Assembly (NCBI GenBank): GCA_963787185.1
Contig: CAWBCC010000014.1
Span: 682,001-746,000 of the forward strand
Reading direction: 5' to 3'
DNA length: 64,000 nucleotides
Origin: JAJXZP01 sp963787185
GTDB taxonomy: Bacteria; Spirochaetota; Spirochaetia; Treponematales; Rectinemataceae
Numbering within the stretch: the stretch's first letter is position 1; every line of letters starts with the position of its first letter. The notes beneath the pieces are model-generated. The model was given only the letters and a program-made list of their open reading frames with translations. It was not told the DNA's origin and did no database searches. A program made the position numbers and the translations under genes. Below, in pieces: positions 43,246 through 52,911 of this stretch.

Positions 43246-43770
43246 CTATCGACGTTTGCGGCCGGCCGCTTCATTCACCGCTTCCCTCAACCTTTCAAGG
43301 GTAGATTTGATGTCCTTTTCCCAAATCACGTCCAATCCGGGCCAGGACAGCTCTTCTTTTGCGCTTGGAACCGCAGGGTTCGGTTCTGCGATTCCAGTTT
43401 CCGCTTCGTCCTCCCGCGGATCCATATGCTCCTGTCGCCCCCGGGCATCGGCCGATTTTGACGGCGCATCTCCATTCTCGAGTCGAAAGACTATCCCTCG
43501 CAAGGCAAGCCCGGGAAATCGGATCCTCACCGAATCGAGCAGCTCGGTTTGACGAAGTTGAAGCAGCTGTATCCAGCCCGGATGCTCTGCCGCCACTATG
43601 AGGAATCCCTTTTCGATCTCCACAACCCGCGAATGGGCGGCAAGACGTTCACCGGCTATCTGCTTCCAAGCTCCGAAAACTTCGGCATAATGCCGCCCCT
43701 GACGTATCGTTTCATTATTGAAAAAGGCGCTAAGCAACGAAGAGATGTTCTTAATCCGTGAATCTTCCAT
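43246..43770 (-). CDS. dciA: DUF721 protein, DciA-like helicase loader
   Basis: The 174-residue protein has a DUF721 core: VFGAWKQIAGERLAAHSRVVEIEKGFLIVAAEHPGWIQLLQLRQTELL. DciA-type proteins load the replicative helicase in bacteria without DnaC/DnaI. The C-terminal part is acidic and lower in similarity. The start at 43770 overlaps the end of recF by 20 nt, as is common in dnaA-dnaN-recF operons of many bacteria. A longer frame upstream is not supported. Confidence 0.85.
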   Translation of the reverse strand: MEDSRIKNISSLLSAFFNNETIRQGRHYAEVFGAWKQIAGERLAAHSRVVEIEKGFLIVAAEHPGWIQLLQLRQTELLDSVRIRFPGLALRGIVFRLENGDAPSKSADARGRQEHMDPREDEAETGIAEPNPAVPSAKEELSWPGLDVIWEKDIKSTLERLREAVNEAAGRKRR

Positions 43771-44842
43771 CGTCGACCTCATAGACCAGCGTCGAATCGG
43801 TTCGATATTCCTCCCAAGGCTCGCCCGGAAGAAAGGTAAAAAACGCCTGACCCGCCTGCGGAAGCTGCTCGAGAAAGCGCCTGCGCTTGCCTCGATCCAG
43901 CTCGAGCAATACATCGTCCAAGAGCAAGGTCGGCAGGCGGCCCGTGACTTCCGTAAAATGTTCGGCCTGCACCAGTCGAAGAGTCAAGGATAGGAGGCGA
44001 AGCTGACCCGTCGATGCAGTCGAAGCGAAGTTCTCCGATCCGACGACGAAACTCCAGCGATCGCGGTGCGGGCCGGATAGACTCGTTCCGAAGGCCGTTT
44101 CTTCAGGCCGTTTGGCCGTCAGCTTGTCGAGTATTTCCGAGAATTCGTCGTCGTCATTCCAGCTCGGTCTATACCGGAGGCGAACTTCTCGCCCCAGCAG
44201 AGACACCGCTTCGAAACGTAGTGCAAAACGTTCGTCGAATTCTTCCTGCAGCCGACGACGAGCTCCCATCAGTTCGATCCCGCGAGCAACATACTGTTGA
44301 TCGATGAGATCAAGTACGTTGAATCTGCCTTCGCGAAGCGAGGCATTGCGCTGGCGCAAAATTCGTTTGTACTCCCTCAATGCGTCGATATACGAAGCGG
44401 AAACCAGTCCGGCCGTCTGATCGAAGAAGAATCGTCTACGCTCGGGTTCGCCGATGGCGAAAGAGTAGTCCTCGTGACAAAAGACGATCGTAGGGTTTTT
44501 CTCCACGAGCTCCTTTCTGTCCCTGACTTGCTTTCCGTTCAGTCGTATTGCTTTCGAGCGATCGACCCACGTGAGTTGTATTTCGTCGGCAGGCAAGGAT
44601 CGGTCCAATATGGAGTCGCAACAGTTTCCGAGAAGCGAAAAACCTGGGGATCCCTTTTTTACGGCCTCTGCATCGACCTGTCCCCGAAAGGAAACGCCAT
44701 ATGAAAGATAGTAGAGGGCTTCCAGAAGATTGGTTTTGCCTTGACCGTTTTCCCCGACAAAAAAAATTCTTTCCGCGGCGAGGTCGAGCTCCGCGTCCGC
44801 CAAATTTCTGAAAGAAGAATATCTAATCTTGGAGAAGGGCAT
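43751..44842 (-). CDS. recF: DNA replication and repair protein RecF
   Basis: The 363-residue SMC-like ATPase has Walker A GENGQGKTN, a signature region in its C-terminal half (SGPHRDRW... STGQLRLLSLTLRL) and Walker B LLLDDVLLELD. It loads RecA at gaps. It follows dnaN after 76 bp. Confidence 0.96.
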   Translation of the reverse strand: MPFSKIRYSSFRNLADAELDLAAERIFFVGENGQGKTNLLEALYYLSYGVSFRGQVDAEAVKKGSPGFSLLGNCCDSILDRSLPADEIQLTWVDRSKAIRLNGKQVRDRKELVEKNPTIVFCHEDYSFAIGEPERRRFFFDQTAGLVSASYIDALREYKRILRQRNASLREGRFNVLDLIDQQYVARGIELMGARRRLQEEFDERFALRFEAVSLLGREVRLRYRPSWNDDDEFSEILDKLTAKRPEETAFGTSLSGPHRDRWSFVVGSENFASTASTGQLRLLSLTLRLVQAEHFTEVTGRLPTLLLDDVLLELDRGKRRRFLEQLPQAGQAFFTFLPGEPWEEYRTDSTLVYEVDDGRFTD

Positions 44843-44918
44843 GAACTCGCGACTCCTCGGCCCGAAACCTTAAGGCTCGCCCGACAAATCATTCGAAAGA
44901 AGCCACCACAAGCAGCCG

Positions 44919-46022
44919 TCATTCCACCTGCATGGGCATCACGATGTGGAAGTAGTCCGAACCCGGTTCGGGAGAGATGGTTATAGCCCTATTCGGTTCC
45001 GTGAATTCGACCACGACGTATTCGGAATCCATGACCTTCAGAGGCTCCTCCATATAGCGATGATTGAGTGCGATGACGACCTCGGGCCCTTCGTATCGGC
45101 AGGGTAATTCCTCTCTCGCCGTCCCTATTTCGCTTTCTTCCGACGATATGATCATGGCCCCGTCCGACAAGGTGAAAATGGTTCTCCGCGACTTTTGTTC
45201 CACAAAGATCGAAACACGTCTGAGAGCGTCGAGCAGGTCGAGGCGACGAACGAGAAGGCGGTTTTTTTGAGAGTCGGGGATGACCTTCTGATAGTTCGGG
45301 AACTGTCCTTCTATGAGGAGCGAAGAAATTCGATACGCCCCAAAGCGGAAAAAGATGCTCTTTTCGGTAACGGCGATTTCGATGATTCCCTCTTCCGGTG
45401 CATGTTTCATTATCAATGAAAGAACCTTCGGCGGGACGATCACACCCCTAAAGCCGGGGACCTTCGCTTCGAATTCCTTTTTGACATAGGACAGCCTGCG
45501 CCCGTCGGTGGCGACGAGCGCGAGCCCTTCCCCTATGTTTTCGAAGAATACGCCGTTCATGAAATAGCGTGTTTCATCGTCGGATACGGCGAATATCGTT
45601 TGAGCAATCATCCTCTTGAATTCTTTCGAAGGAATGGAAAAATGAACGCCGTTCTCGGCCTGTGGAAGTTCAGGAAATCTTTCCCCGGCAATGGTCTTTA
45701 GCTGGAAACGGACCTTCTTGAAGGTCGGCTTCACTAGGACCTTCGAATCTTCCTGCTCTATAGCTATGTCTCCCTCGGGAATCGAAGCGAGTATTCCGGA
45801 GAGTTTGTCGCAAAACACCGTAACGATACCATGCTCCGTCGCATCTACGGGAATTGAGGTTTCGAAACTCACCTTGATATCCGTTGCCTTAATGGATAGA
45901 GATCCTTCCAAAGCTTCGAGCAGAACATTGGACATTATCGAGAGGGCATTTTTGGAAGCAATGATCTCTTGAGCGAAGGAGATCTCGCGCGCAAACGCGT
46001 TTTTCTCGCAGGTAAATTTCAT
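44919..46022 (-). CDS. dnaN: DNA polymerase III beta clamp
   Basis: The 367-residue protein has three clamp domains; typical parts are ATDGRRLSYV near 180 and the final HIVMPMQ. GGAGGG lies 8 nt before the ATG. It is located after dnaA across the putative origin. Confidence 0.97.
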   Translation of the reverse strand: MKFTCEKNAFAREISFAQEIIASKNALSIMSNVLLEALEGSLSIKATDIKVSFETSIPVDATEHGIVTVFCDKLSGILASIPEGDIAIEQEDSKVLVKPTFKKVRFQLKTIAGERFPELPQAENGVHFSIPSKEFKRMIAQTIFAVSDDETRYFMNGVFFENIGEGLALVATDGRRLSYVKKEFEAKVPGFRGVIVPPKVLSLIMKHAPEEGIIEIAVTEKSIFFRFGAYRISSLLIEGQFPNYQKVIPDSQKNRLLVRRLDLLDALRRVSIFVEQKSRRTIFTLSDGAMIISSEESEIGTAREELPCRYEGPEVVIALNHRYMEEPLKVMDSEYVVVEFTEPNRAITISPEPGSDYFHIVMPMQVE

Positions 46023-46132
46023 GATTCTTACCCTCCTATCGGAAATTGTAGCAGAGTTTCCATTTTCATACGAGAGACATTACGTGCGAAACACCTGGGC
46101 GGCCGGCTTTTTCAGATCGACCCGAAGGACAT

Positions 46133-46330
46133 ATTATGATTATTGTATTTTATAAACAGTAATAGTAGTAATAAGGCCTGTGAACAAGTGCAAAAGCCTC
46201 GTATGTCATTCTATGCAAATATGTTACCCCGCAGCAAAACGGAGTCCACAAGAAAAAGCCATACACTGTCCGCCCAGCCGGAAGCAAAAAGACGGACTAA
46301 TCGGAATCTTCATTCGAGTTATTCACAGCT
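46133..46330. other. oriC: Putative chromosomal origin, unwinding region
   Basis: In the 333-bp dnaA-dnaN gap, minus strand: a DnaA-box-like TTGTTCACA (46179-46187, one mismatch), then GGCC (46175-46178), then triplets TTA-TTA-CTA-CTA-TTA-CTG (46157-46174), then an AT-rich run (46133-46156). This order, box, GC block and DnaA-trio, is the unwinding plan known from Bacillus subtilis. A perfect box TTATTCACA is at 46319-46327 on the plus strand. The rest of the gap (46023-46132) has no clear feature. Direction and number of boxes remain uncertain. Confidence 0.72.
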
Positions 46331-46355
46331 TTTGAAACATGCGAGCTTCATCTGG

Positions 46356-47765
46356 TCATATTTTCGAGCTGTATTCCTTGATCGTTCTGGTCAAGAGTTG
46401 AATTGAAGATTCCAAGTTCGGATCCAATTTGAGTCGCTCTTCTATCTTCTGGCATGCGTGCATGACCGTCGTGTGATCTCGTCCGCCGAATTCAAAGCCC
46501 AGTTCGGTCGTAGAATACTCGGTTATTTCCCTGGCGATGAACATGGCAATCTGACGAGGAAAAGCTATGTTCTTGGTTCGCTTCTTTCCCTTCAAATCGT
46601 TATACGAAAGCTTATAGTGGTCCGCGACGACTCGAAGAATATTGTCGATCGTCACATTACCGTGTTTCGACTGGCTGAAGACGTCTTTGAGCTGGTTCTG
46701 TGCGATTTCGAGCGTAATGTTCTTATGAACGAGTTCGGAATAGGCAACCAGTTTCGTCAGGGCAGCTTCGAGATCGCGAACGTTCGTCGATATGTTCTTG
46801 GCGATAATCTCTATCACATCATCGGGAACCATGACCGAACCGGCTTCGATTTTTTTCTTTAAGATTGCGCAGCGCGTTTCGAAGTTGGGCGGTTGAAGAT
46901 CGACGTTCAAGCCGCGTTCGAATCTGCTTCTGAGCCTATCGGAAAGATTCTTGAGTTCTGAAACGGGACGATCGCAGGTGAACACCATCTGCTTGTTCGC
47001 GTCATACAGCGCGTTGAAGGTATGAAAGAGCTCTTCCTGACTCCCGAGTTTGTTTTGAAGGAAATGGATATCGTCGATGAGCAGCACGTCCACATAGCGA
47101 TATTTGTTCTTGAAATTCTGGGTCGTCTTGTCATGGATCGATTGAATGAATTCGTTTGTAAACTCTTCCGCTGTAATACAAATGATCTTCATCTTGCCGC
47201 TTTCAACCCAGACTCTATTGCCGATGGACTGCATGAGGTGTGTTTTGCCCAGACCGACGCCTCCGTATATGAGAAATGGATTGTAGGAGGTCCCGGGATT
47301 CTTGGAGATGGCGAGTGCCGCATTGGCCGCGAATCCATTGTTGTCGCCTATCACGAAGTTCTCAAAAGTATAATCTTGACGCAGTTGATGGTGCTTTAGA
47401 CGCTCTCTTCTGAGCTCTTCCCTCGGACCTTGCCGGAGCACCGTATCGGTGCAGTCATCGCTGCCGTTCTTGACGGAGTCGGTCTTTTCTTCTGCCTTGG
47501 GCTCCGAAAGAGAGGGCTTGACGACAAGAAACTCCAGAATCAATGGCTTGCCGGTCAATTCATATAGTTTTGTCTCGAGGTATTTCTGATATTTTTTGAG
47601 GAGCTGATCGCGGTAAAAGCTGGAAGGAACACGCACGACTATACTCGATTCCGTCGAAGAGTCGTACTCGATGTTGAACCACATCGCGAACTCATGCTCT
47701 CCGAGTTCGGCCTTCGCTTGATTCATCGCTTCGTTCCAAAAGACGCTATAGTTCCAGCTGCCCAT
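46356..47765 (-). CDS. dnaA: Chromosomal replication initiator DnaA
   Basis: The 469-residue protein is domain I (about 1-90), linker, AAA+ domain with Walker A GGVGLGKTH (around 172) and LIDDIHFLQNK, and domain IV with the box-recognition signature GGRDHTTVMHA near the C-terminus. ATG 47765 follows GGGTGG; the longer frame upstream includes the promoter. It is the first gene of dnaA-dnaN-recF-dciA. Confidence 0.97.
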   Translation of the reverse strand: MGSWNYSVFWNEAMNQAKAELGEHEFAMWFNIEYDSSTESSIVVRVPSSFYRDQLLKKYQKYLETKLYELTGKPLILEFLVVKPSLSEPKAEEKTDSVKNGSDDCTDTVLRQGPREELRRERLKHHQLRQDYTFENFVIGDNNGFAANAALAISKNPGTSYNPFLIYGGVGLGKTHLMQSIGNRVWVESGKMKIICITAEEFTNEFIQSIHDKTTQNFKNKYRYVDVLLIDDIHFLQNKLGSQEELFHTFNALYDANKQMVFTCDRPVSELKNLSDRLRSRFERGLNVDLQPPNFETRCAILKKKIEAGSVMVPDDVIEIIAKNISTNVRDLEAALTKLVAYSELVHKNITLEIAQNQLKDVFSQSKHGNVTIDNILRVVADHYKLSYNDLKGKKRTKNIAFPRQIAMFIAREITEYSTTELGFEFGGRDHTTVMHACQKIEERLKLDPNLESSIQLLTRTIKEYSSKI

Positions 47766-47791
47766 TTTTTCCACCCTTCGAGAAGCTGTCC

Positions 47792-47821
47792 TGTATACAC
47801 AAGTTATCCACAAAACATCAA
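47792..47821 (-). promoter_or_regulatory. dnaA promoter with internal DnaA box
   Basis: Minus strand: -35 TTGATG (47816-47821), 18-bp spacer, -10 TATACA (47792-47797). The DnaA box TTATCCACA (plus strand, 47804-47812) fills the spacer, so DnaA binding should block its own transcription. Confidence 0.7.
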
Positions 47822-48025
47822 GAAGCGGACGAGGCTCAACTCCTCTGACCAGACCCGTAAATCTCCAAAATTCCCCATACCACCACAAGCTCATATAGTA
47901 ATCCGATATAACTCTTTTACTCATAATACCATAGGCTAGAGAGCCTTTTTGCTGCGGTTCGCAGCTCGGATGACGGCCGATGGCTTATTGGTTTCCGGAT
48001 AATAGCTTGGGAAAGAATGCACAAG

Positions 48026-48034
48026 TTATCCACA
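48026..48034 (+). promoter_or_regulatory. DnaA box
   Basis: A perfect TTATCCACA lies in the dnaA-gyrB divergent gap, about 45 bp before the gyrB promoter. With the box at 47804 it marks this gap as a second DnaA-binding cluster. The rest of 47822-48025 is AT-rich in parts (47880-47935) but has no clear trio row. Confidence 0.8.
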
Positions 48035-48076
48035 AGCTCTGAACCGGCATCTGTTCTATCGCGAAAGTCACTTGCC

Positions 48077-48105
48077 TTTACTAAAGTGTTCGTTCCGAGT
48101 ATACT
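48077..48105 (+). promoter_or_regulatory. gyrB promoter
   Basis: TTTACT, a 17-bp spacer and TATACT lie about 100 bp before the gyrB start; both hexamers are one to two bases from consensus. Confidence 0.6.
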
Positions 48106-48209
48106 CCTTCTGTCCGAGCCGGCAAGAGGCTTCTCCTCGAATGCCGGCAATTCATATGCTCTCTTGGCTAGTGCTCGCATTCGCCATTTATCTTTCCACT
48201 GGATCGGCC

Positions 48210-50117
48210 ATGGATTCAACCTATTCTGCAAACAGCATCCAAGTCCTTAAGGGGCTCGAGGCGGTCCGCAAGCGCCCGGGCATGTATATCGGCTCGACGG
48301 GGATCGATGGACTGCATCATCTTGTCTATGAAGTAGTGGACAATTCCGTAGATGAGGCACTCGCTGGATATTGCTCGGATGTGGTCGTCGTTCTGGAAAA
48401 GAACGACGTCGTACGGGTGGAAGACAACGGGCGGGGCATACCGGTCGGGATTCATCCGGAAGAGGGTGTGTCGGCGCTTGAATTGGTGATGACCAAGCTT
48501 CATGCCGGCGGCAAGTTCGACAAAAAGAGCTACAAGGTTTCCGGAGGACTGCACGGAGTCGGCGTTTCCGTCGTCAACGCCCTCTCTTCCTGGTGCGAAG
48601 CCTACGTTCATCTGGATGGCAGGATATATTATCAAAGGTATCATACGGGAATACCCGATGAAGACGTGAAGGTTCTCGGCCCTACCGACCGGCGCGGAAC
48701 CGTCGTTCGGTTTCAGGCGGATTCTACGATTTTCGAAGAAACGGTCTACTCTTTCGATGTTCTTTCCAATAGGCTTCGTGAGCTTGCCTTCCTCAATAAG
48801 GGCGTACGAATAGTCCTGATCGATGAACGTCTTTCCACGCCCAGGACCGCGGAGTTCAAATTCGACGGCGGGCTGAAGCAATTCGTCGAGTACCTCAACA
48901 AGAACAAGACCGTATTGCATAAGGAACCGGTCTATCTGGTTGGAACTCGCGACGACGTGGAGATCGAGGTAGGGCTGCAATACAACGACAGTTTCAATGA
49001 AACGATGTTTTCGTTCGTGAATGGAATAAACACGAAAGAAGGCGGCACTCACCTCGTCGGGTTCAGGTCCGCTCTCACGAAGACCATAAATGACTTTCTG
49101 AAGAAATCCAAGCTCGCAAAGAAAATGGATGAGACGCTCTCCGGCGACGATGTTCGCGAGGGACTCACCGCAATCCTTTCGATAAAGGTCATGGATCCCC
49201 AGTTCGAAGGACAGACCAAAGGCAAGCTGGGCAATTCTGAAGTGAAGGGAATCGTCGATGGCTTTTGCACGGAGCAGCTGACCTTTCTCTTCGAAAGCAA
49301 TCCCGACATCGTCGCCGCGATTCTGGACAAGACTGTTCTTGCCGCAAAGGCACGGATCGCGGCGCGACAGGCCCGGGAGATGACGAGGCGCAAGTCCTTT
49401 CTTGAAAGCGCCGGGCTTCCTGGAAAATTAGCCGACTGCCAGGAAAAGGATCCTACTCGTTGCGAGATTTACATCGTAGAGGGCGATTCGGCCGGCGGTT
49501 CCGCGAAGATGGGTCGGGATCGGGCTTTTCAGGCTATCCTTCCCCTCTGGGGGAAAATGCTCAACGTCGAAAAGACTCGTCTCGATAAGGTTCTCACGAA
49601 CGACAAGCTTCAACCGATCATTCAATCTCTGGGCGCCAGCGCCGGTCCCGATTTCGATGTCGCGAAACTCAGATATCATAAAGTCATCATCATGGCGGAT
49701 GCCGATGTCGACGGTTCCCATATCAGGACTCTACTGCTCACCTTCTTCTATAGATACATGACCGAGCTGCTCGCAAAGGGACATGTCTATCTTGCCATGC
49801 CTCCCCTCTACAAGATCACCTACGACAAGCAGATTCATTACGCCTACGACGATGCGGAGAAGGATAAAATTCTTGCAGGAAGTGGCAAGGATCCCGAGAA
49901 GGTAGCCATTCAGCGGTATAAAGGCCTTGGCGAGATGAATCCGGATCAGCTCTGGGAAACTACGATGGACCCGCTTCGGCGGAATATTACCCGCATCACC
50001 ATGGACGACGCCGTCCAGGCGGAGGATATCTTCACGACACTCATGGGCGAGCAGGTCGAGCCTCGTCGCGCATTTATAGAAGAAAACGCTCTTTACGTTT
50101 CCAATCTCGACGTCTAA
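48210..50117 (+). CDS. gyrB: DNA gyrase subunit B
   Basis: The 635-residue gyrase B has a GHKL ATPase (LEAVRKRPGMYIGST, VDNSVDEALAG, GGLHGVGVSVVNALS) and TOPRIM domain (VEGDSAGGSAK near 422, DADVDGSHIRTLLLTFFYR). It lacks the 170-residue insert of proteobacterial GyrB, so it has the shorter class length. ATG 48210 has only a weak GGAT site; the family N-terminus fixes it. gyrA follows. Confidence 0.97.
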   Translation: MDSTYSANSIQVLKGLEAVRKRPGMYIGSTGIDGLHHLVYEVVDNSVDEALAGYCSDVVVVLEKNDVVRVEDNGRGIPVGIHPEEGVSALELVMTKLHAGGKFDKKSYKVSGGLHGVGVSVVNALSSWCEAYVHLDGRIYYQRYHTGIPDEDVKVLGPTDRRGTVVRFQADSTIFEETVYSFDVLSNRLRELAFLNKGVRIVLIDERLSTPRTAEFKFDGGLKQFVEYLNKNKTVLHKEPVYLVGTRDDVEIEVGLQYNDSFNETMFSFVNGINTKEGGTHLVGFRSALTKTINDFLKKSKLAKKMDETLSGDDVREGLTAILSIKVMDPQFEGQTKGKLGNSEVKGIVDGFCTEQLTFLFESNPDIVAAILDKTVLAAKARIAARQAREMTRRKSFLESAGLPGKLADCQEKDPTRCEIYIVEGDSAGGSAKMGRDRAFQAILPLWGKMLNVEKTRLDKVLTNDKLQPIIQSLGASAGPDFDVAKLRYHKVIIMADADVDGSHIRTLLLTFFYRYMTELLAKGHVYLAMPPLYKITYDKQIHYAYDDAEKDKILAGSGKDPEKVAIQRYKGLGEMNPDQLWETTMDPLRRNITRITMDDAVQAEDIFTTLMGEQVEPRRAFIEENALYVSNLDV

Positions 50118-50129
50118 GGATTCGTGGCA

Positions 50130-52700
50130 ATGGCAGAGCTTAGCGGAAAGGTGATACCTGTCCCGATAGAGGACGAGGTCAAGACGGCTTATCTGAACTA
50201 CGCGATGTCCGTCATCGTCAGCCGGGCCCTCCCCGATGTTCGAGACGGACTGAAGCCGGTTCACAGGCGACTTCTTTTTGCCATGGACGAGCTCGGGCTC
50301 CGATCCAATGCCGCGACCAAGAAAAGCGCCCGCATAACGGGTGATGCCATGGGGAAGTACCATCCCCACGGCGATCTTTCGCTCTACGATGCCCTGGTCC
50401 GCATGGCTCAGGACTTTTCTCTACGCTATCCCCTGGTTCAGGGGCAGGGCAATTTCGGGTCGATCGACGGGGATCCGCCGGCGGCAAGCCGCTATACCGA
50501 AGCGCGCCTTTCCAAAGTGGGCGAGGAGATGCTCGTCGATCTGGACAAGGACACGGTCGATTTCGTTCCGAACTATGACGAATCCCTCCGAGAGCCCTCG
50601 GTTCTGCCGTCCGCTTTGCCTAATCTCCTGGTCAATGGTTCCTCTGGAATCGCCGTCGGAATGGCCACGAACATGGCTCCGCACAATTTGACGGAAGTCG
50701 GCGAGGCGATCGCCGCATATATCGATGACCCGGAAATTTCGATCGACGGGCTCATGCGCCACATATCGGGACCCGACTTTCCGACCGGCGGCATAATCTT
50801 CGGCCGTCGAGGCATCAGAGAAGCCTATGTCAATGGTCGAGGCAAGGTCATCGTCCGCGGCAAGTTTCAAATCGAGACGATGAAGGGTGGGCGTGAGCAG
50901 ATCGTCTTCACCGAGATACCCTATGCGGTCAATAAGACATCGCTGATCACCAGAATTGCCGATCTTGTTCGCGAAAAGACCCTGGACGGCGTTTCCGATC
51001 TTCGCGACGAATCCGATAGAGACGGTCTTCGCATCGTTCTGGAGCTCAAAAAGGGTGCGGTGCCTAAGCTGGTGCTGAACCGGCTTTTCGCTCATACTCC
51101 ACTCCAGACGAGTTTCGGCATCATAAACATGGTCATTGTGGATGGGCGGCCGAAACAGCTCGGACTCAAGGACCTTATTGTCCATTACGTCAGGCACCGA
51201 GTGGAAGTGGTCACTCGGCGCTCTCGTTTCGAACTGAAGAAGGCGGAAGAAAAGGCCCACATCCTGCGAGGGCTGGTAATTGCGCTCGCCAATATCGACG
51301 AGGTCGTCCAGATAATCAAGACCAGTCCGGATACCGACACGGCCAAACAACGGCTCGAACAGCGGTTCGGACTGGATGCGATTCAGTCTCAGGCCATACT
51401 CGATATGCGTCTTGCCCGCCTTACCAGTCTCGAAACGACTAAGCTCGAAGCCGAGCTGGCCGAGACTGAAGCCCGCATCGCGCATCTGAGGAATCTTTTG
51501 TCGAGTGAAGCGAATATTCGCGCTGTGGTAAAACAGGAAATTCTGGATATTGCCAAAAAGCATGGAGATGCTCGTCGCACCGAGATCGTCGCCGATGAGG
51601 TCGAGCAGATCAATATCGAGGATCTCATCAAACGCGAAGAGATGGTGATTCTCATTTCGAACAAAGGCTATGTAAAGCGAATTCCTGCCAGCGCCTATCG
51701 TTCCCAAGGGCGCGGAGGCAAGGGCTCGAATTCCGCGACGCTCATGGAAGACGATTTCTTGGAGCAATTGTTCATCGCGAATACGCATGACCACCTGCTT
51801 TTCATTTCGAGCGAAGGTAAAGCCTATTGGCTTAAGGTGCACGAGATTCCTGAGGCTTCTCGAGCGGCCAGGGGTGCCCATATCAAGGGTCTGCTCGCCA
51901 TCTCACCCAACGAAGAGATCACGGCGATCGTCGACTTCAGCGATTTTTCCGAGACTGAGTATCTTCTCATGGGCACGCTCCGGGGCGTCGTTAAGAAGGT
52001 GGCGACAAGTGATTTCATCAACGCCAAGACGAGAGGCATTATTGCCATCAATCTCGACGACGGAGATCGCTTAGTGTCCGCTTGCTTGACGAACGGATCG
52101 GACGAGGTCGTCTTGGTCACCAGAAAAGGACAGGCACTGCGCATTACCGAGAAAGACGTTCGTGTGATGGGACGAGCTTCCCGCGGAGTGACCGGGATAC
52201 GACTTGCGAATGACGACGAGCTGACTGCCATGCTTCGGGTCTTGGAAAAAGAAAGAATGCTCGTCCTCAGTGAATTCGGGTATGGGAAGAGGGTGGAGTT
52301 CGATAATTTCGCTGTTCACGGCAGGGCTACGCGGGGACAGATCATCTATAATCCCGAAGACAGGACTGGGGAACTCGTCGGTGCAATCAGCGTGAGTGAC
52401 AGTGATGAAGTGGTCGTCATCACTTCCCAGGGCAAGACTCTGAAGATGAGCGTCGATTCGGTGAGCATCCAGGGGAAGAGCGCAAAGGGCGTTCGAATCT
52501 TGAACATAGATCGTCCGGACTTCGTCGTCGGACTCGATCGCCTTGTCGCGGAGGATGTCGCCGAAGATCTGGTCCATGCTGCGGCTAGGATTGAATCTCC
52601 GGAGTTGCCAAACGAATCCGACGAGATCACCGAGCAGGAATTGTCGAGTGAGGATAAAGAGCTCGGAGATACGACGGACGAGGATGACGGCCGCGAGTAG
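50130..52700 (+). CDS. gyrA: DNA gyrase subunit A
   Basis: The 856-residue gyrase A has active-site Tyr122 in AASRYTEAR, and QGRGGKG as the GyrA box in the C-terminal DNA-wrapping beta-pinwheel. An acidic tail of about 40 residues ends it. At the position equal to E. coli Ser83 it has Leu (HPHGDLSLYD). ATG 50130 is 9 nt from AAGGA; GTG 50124 is an alternative. It lies 12 nt after gyrB. Confidence 0.97.
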   Translation: MAELSGKVIPVPIEDEVKTAYLNYAMSVIVSRALPDVRDGLKPVHRRLLFAMDELGLRSNAATKKSARITGDAMGKYHPHGDLSLYDALVRMAQDFSLRYPLVQGQGNFGSIDGDPPAASRYTEARLSKVGEEMLVDLDKDTVDFVPNYDESLREPSVLPSALPNLLVNGSSGIAVGMATNMAPHNLTEVGEAIAAYIDDPEISIDGLMRHISGPDFPTGGIIFGRRGIREAYVNGRGKVIVRGKFQIETMKGGREQIVFTEIPYAVNKTSLITRIADLVREKTLDGVSDLRDESDRDGLRIVLELKKGAVPKLVLNRLFAHTPLQTSFGIINMVIVDGRPKQLGLKDLIVHYVRHRVEVVTRRSRFELKKAEEKAHILRGLVIALANIDEVVQIIKTSPDTDTAKQRLEQRFGLDAIQSQAILDMRLARLTSLETTKLEAELAETEARIAHLRNLLSSEANIRAVVKQEILDIAKKHGDARRTEIVADEVEQINIEDLIKREEMVILISNKGYVKRIPASAYRSQGRGGKGSNSATLMEDDFLEQLFIANTHDHLLFISSEGKAYWLKVHEIPEASRAARGAHIKGLLAISPNEEITAIVDFSDFSETEYLLMGTLRGVVKKVATSDFINAKTRGIIAINLDDGDRLVSACLTNGSDEVVLVTRKGQALRITEKDVRVMGRASRGVTGIRLANDDELTAMLRVLEKERMLVLSEFGYGKRVEFDNFAVHGRATRGQIIYNPEDRTGELVGAISVSDSDEVVVITSQGKTLKMSVDSVSIQGKSAKGVRILNIDRPDFVVGLDRLVAEDVAEDLVHAAARIESPELPNESDEITEQELSSEDKELGDTTDEDDGRE

Positions 52701-52814
52701 GCAAAATCCTAAAAACAAAAATGACCGCCTTTTGGCGTTGGCTCGATTGGAACTCCAGCAGGATGCATCCGCTTCTTGCTAGAAGCCGCATGTGAGTCAG
52801 TTTTCCTGCTTCAG

Positions 52815-52830
52815 TGTTTCACGTGGAACA
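52815..52830. promoter_or_regulatory. parS-like centromere site
   Basis: TGTTTCACGTGGAACA differs by one base from the ParB-binding consensus (TGTTTCACGTGAAACA) and lies about 6.5 kb from the oriC candidate, where such sites usually are. parA and parB are not in the window. Confidence 0.82.
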
Positions 52831-52911
52831 ATAAGTAACCCGTGCTGCGATCAACAAATACCTCGTCACAAGACTTCTCGTCATCGGTCTGCGCCCCCAA
52901 ATGCGCTCTGG

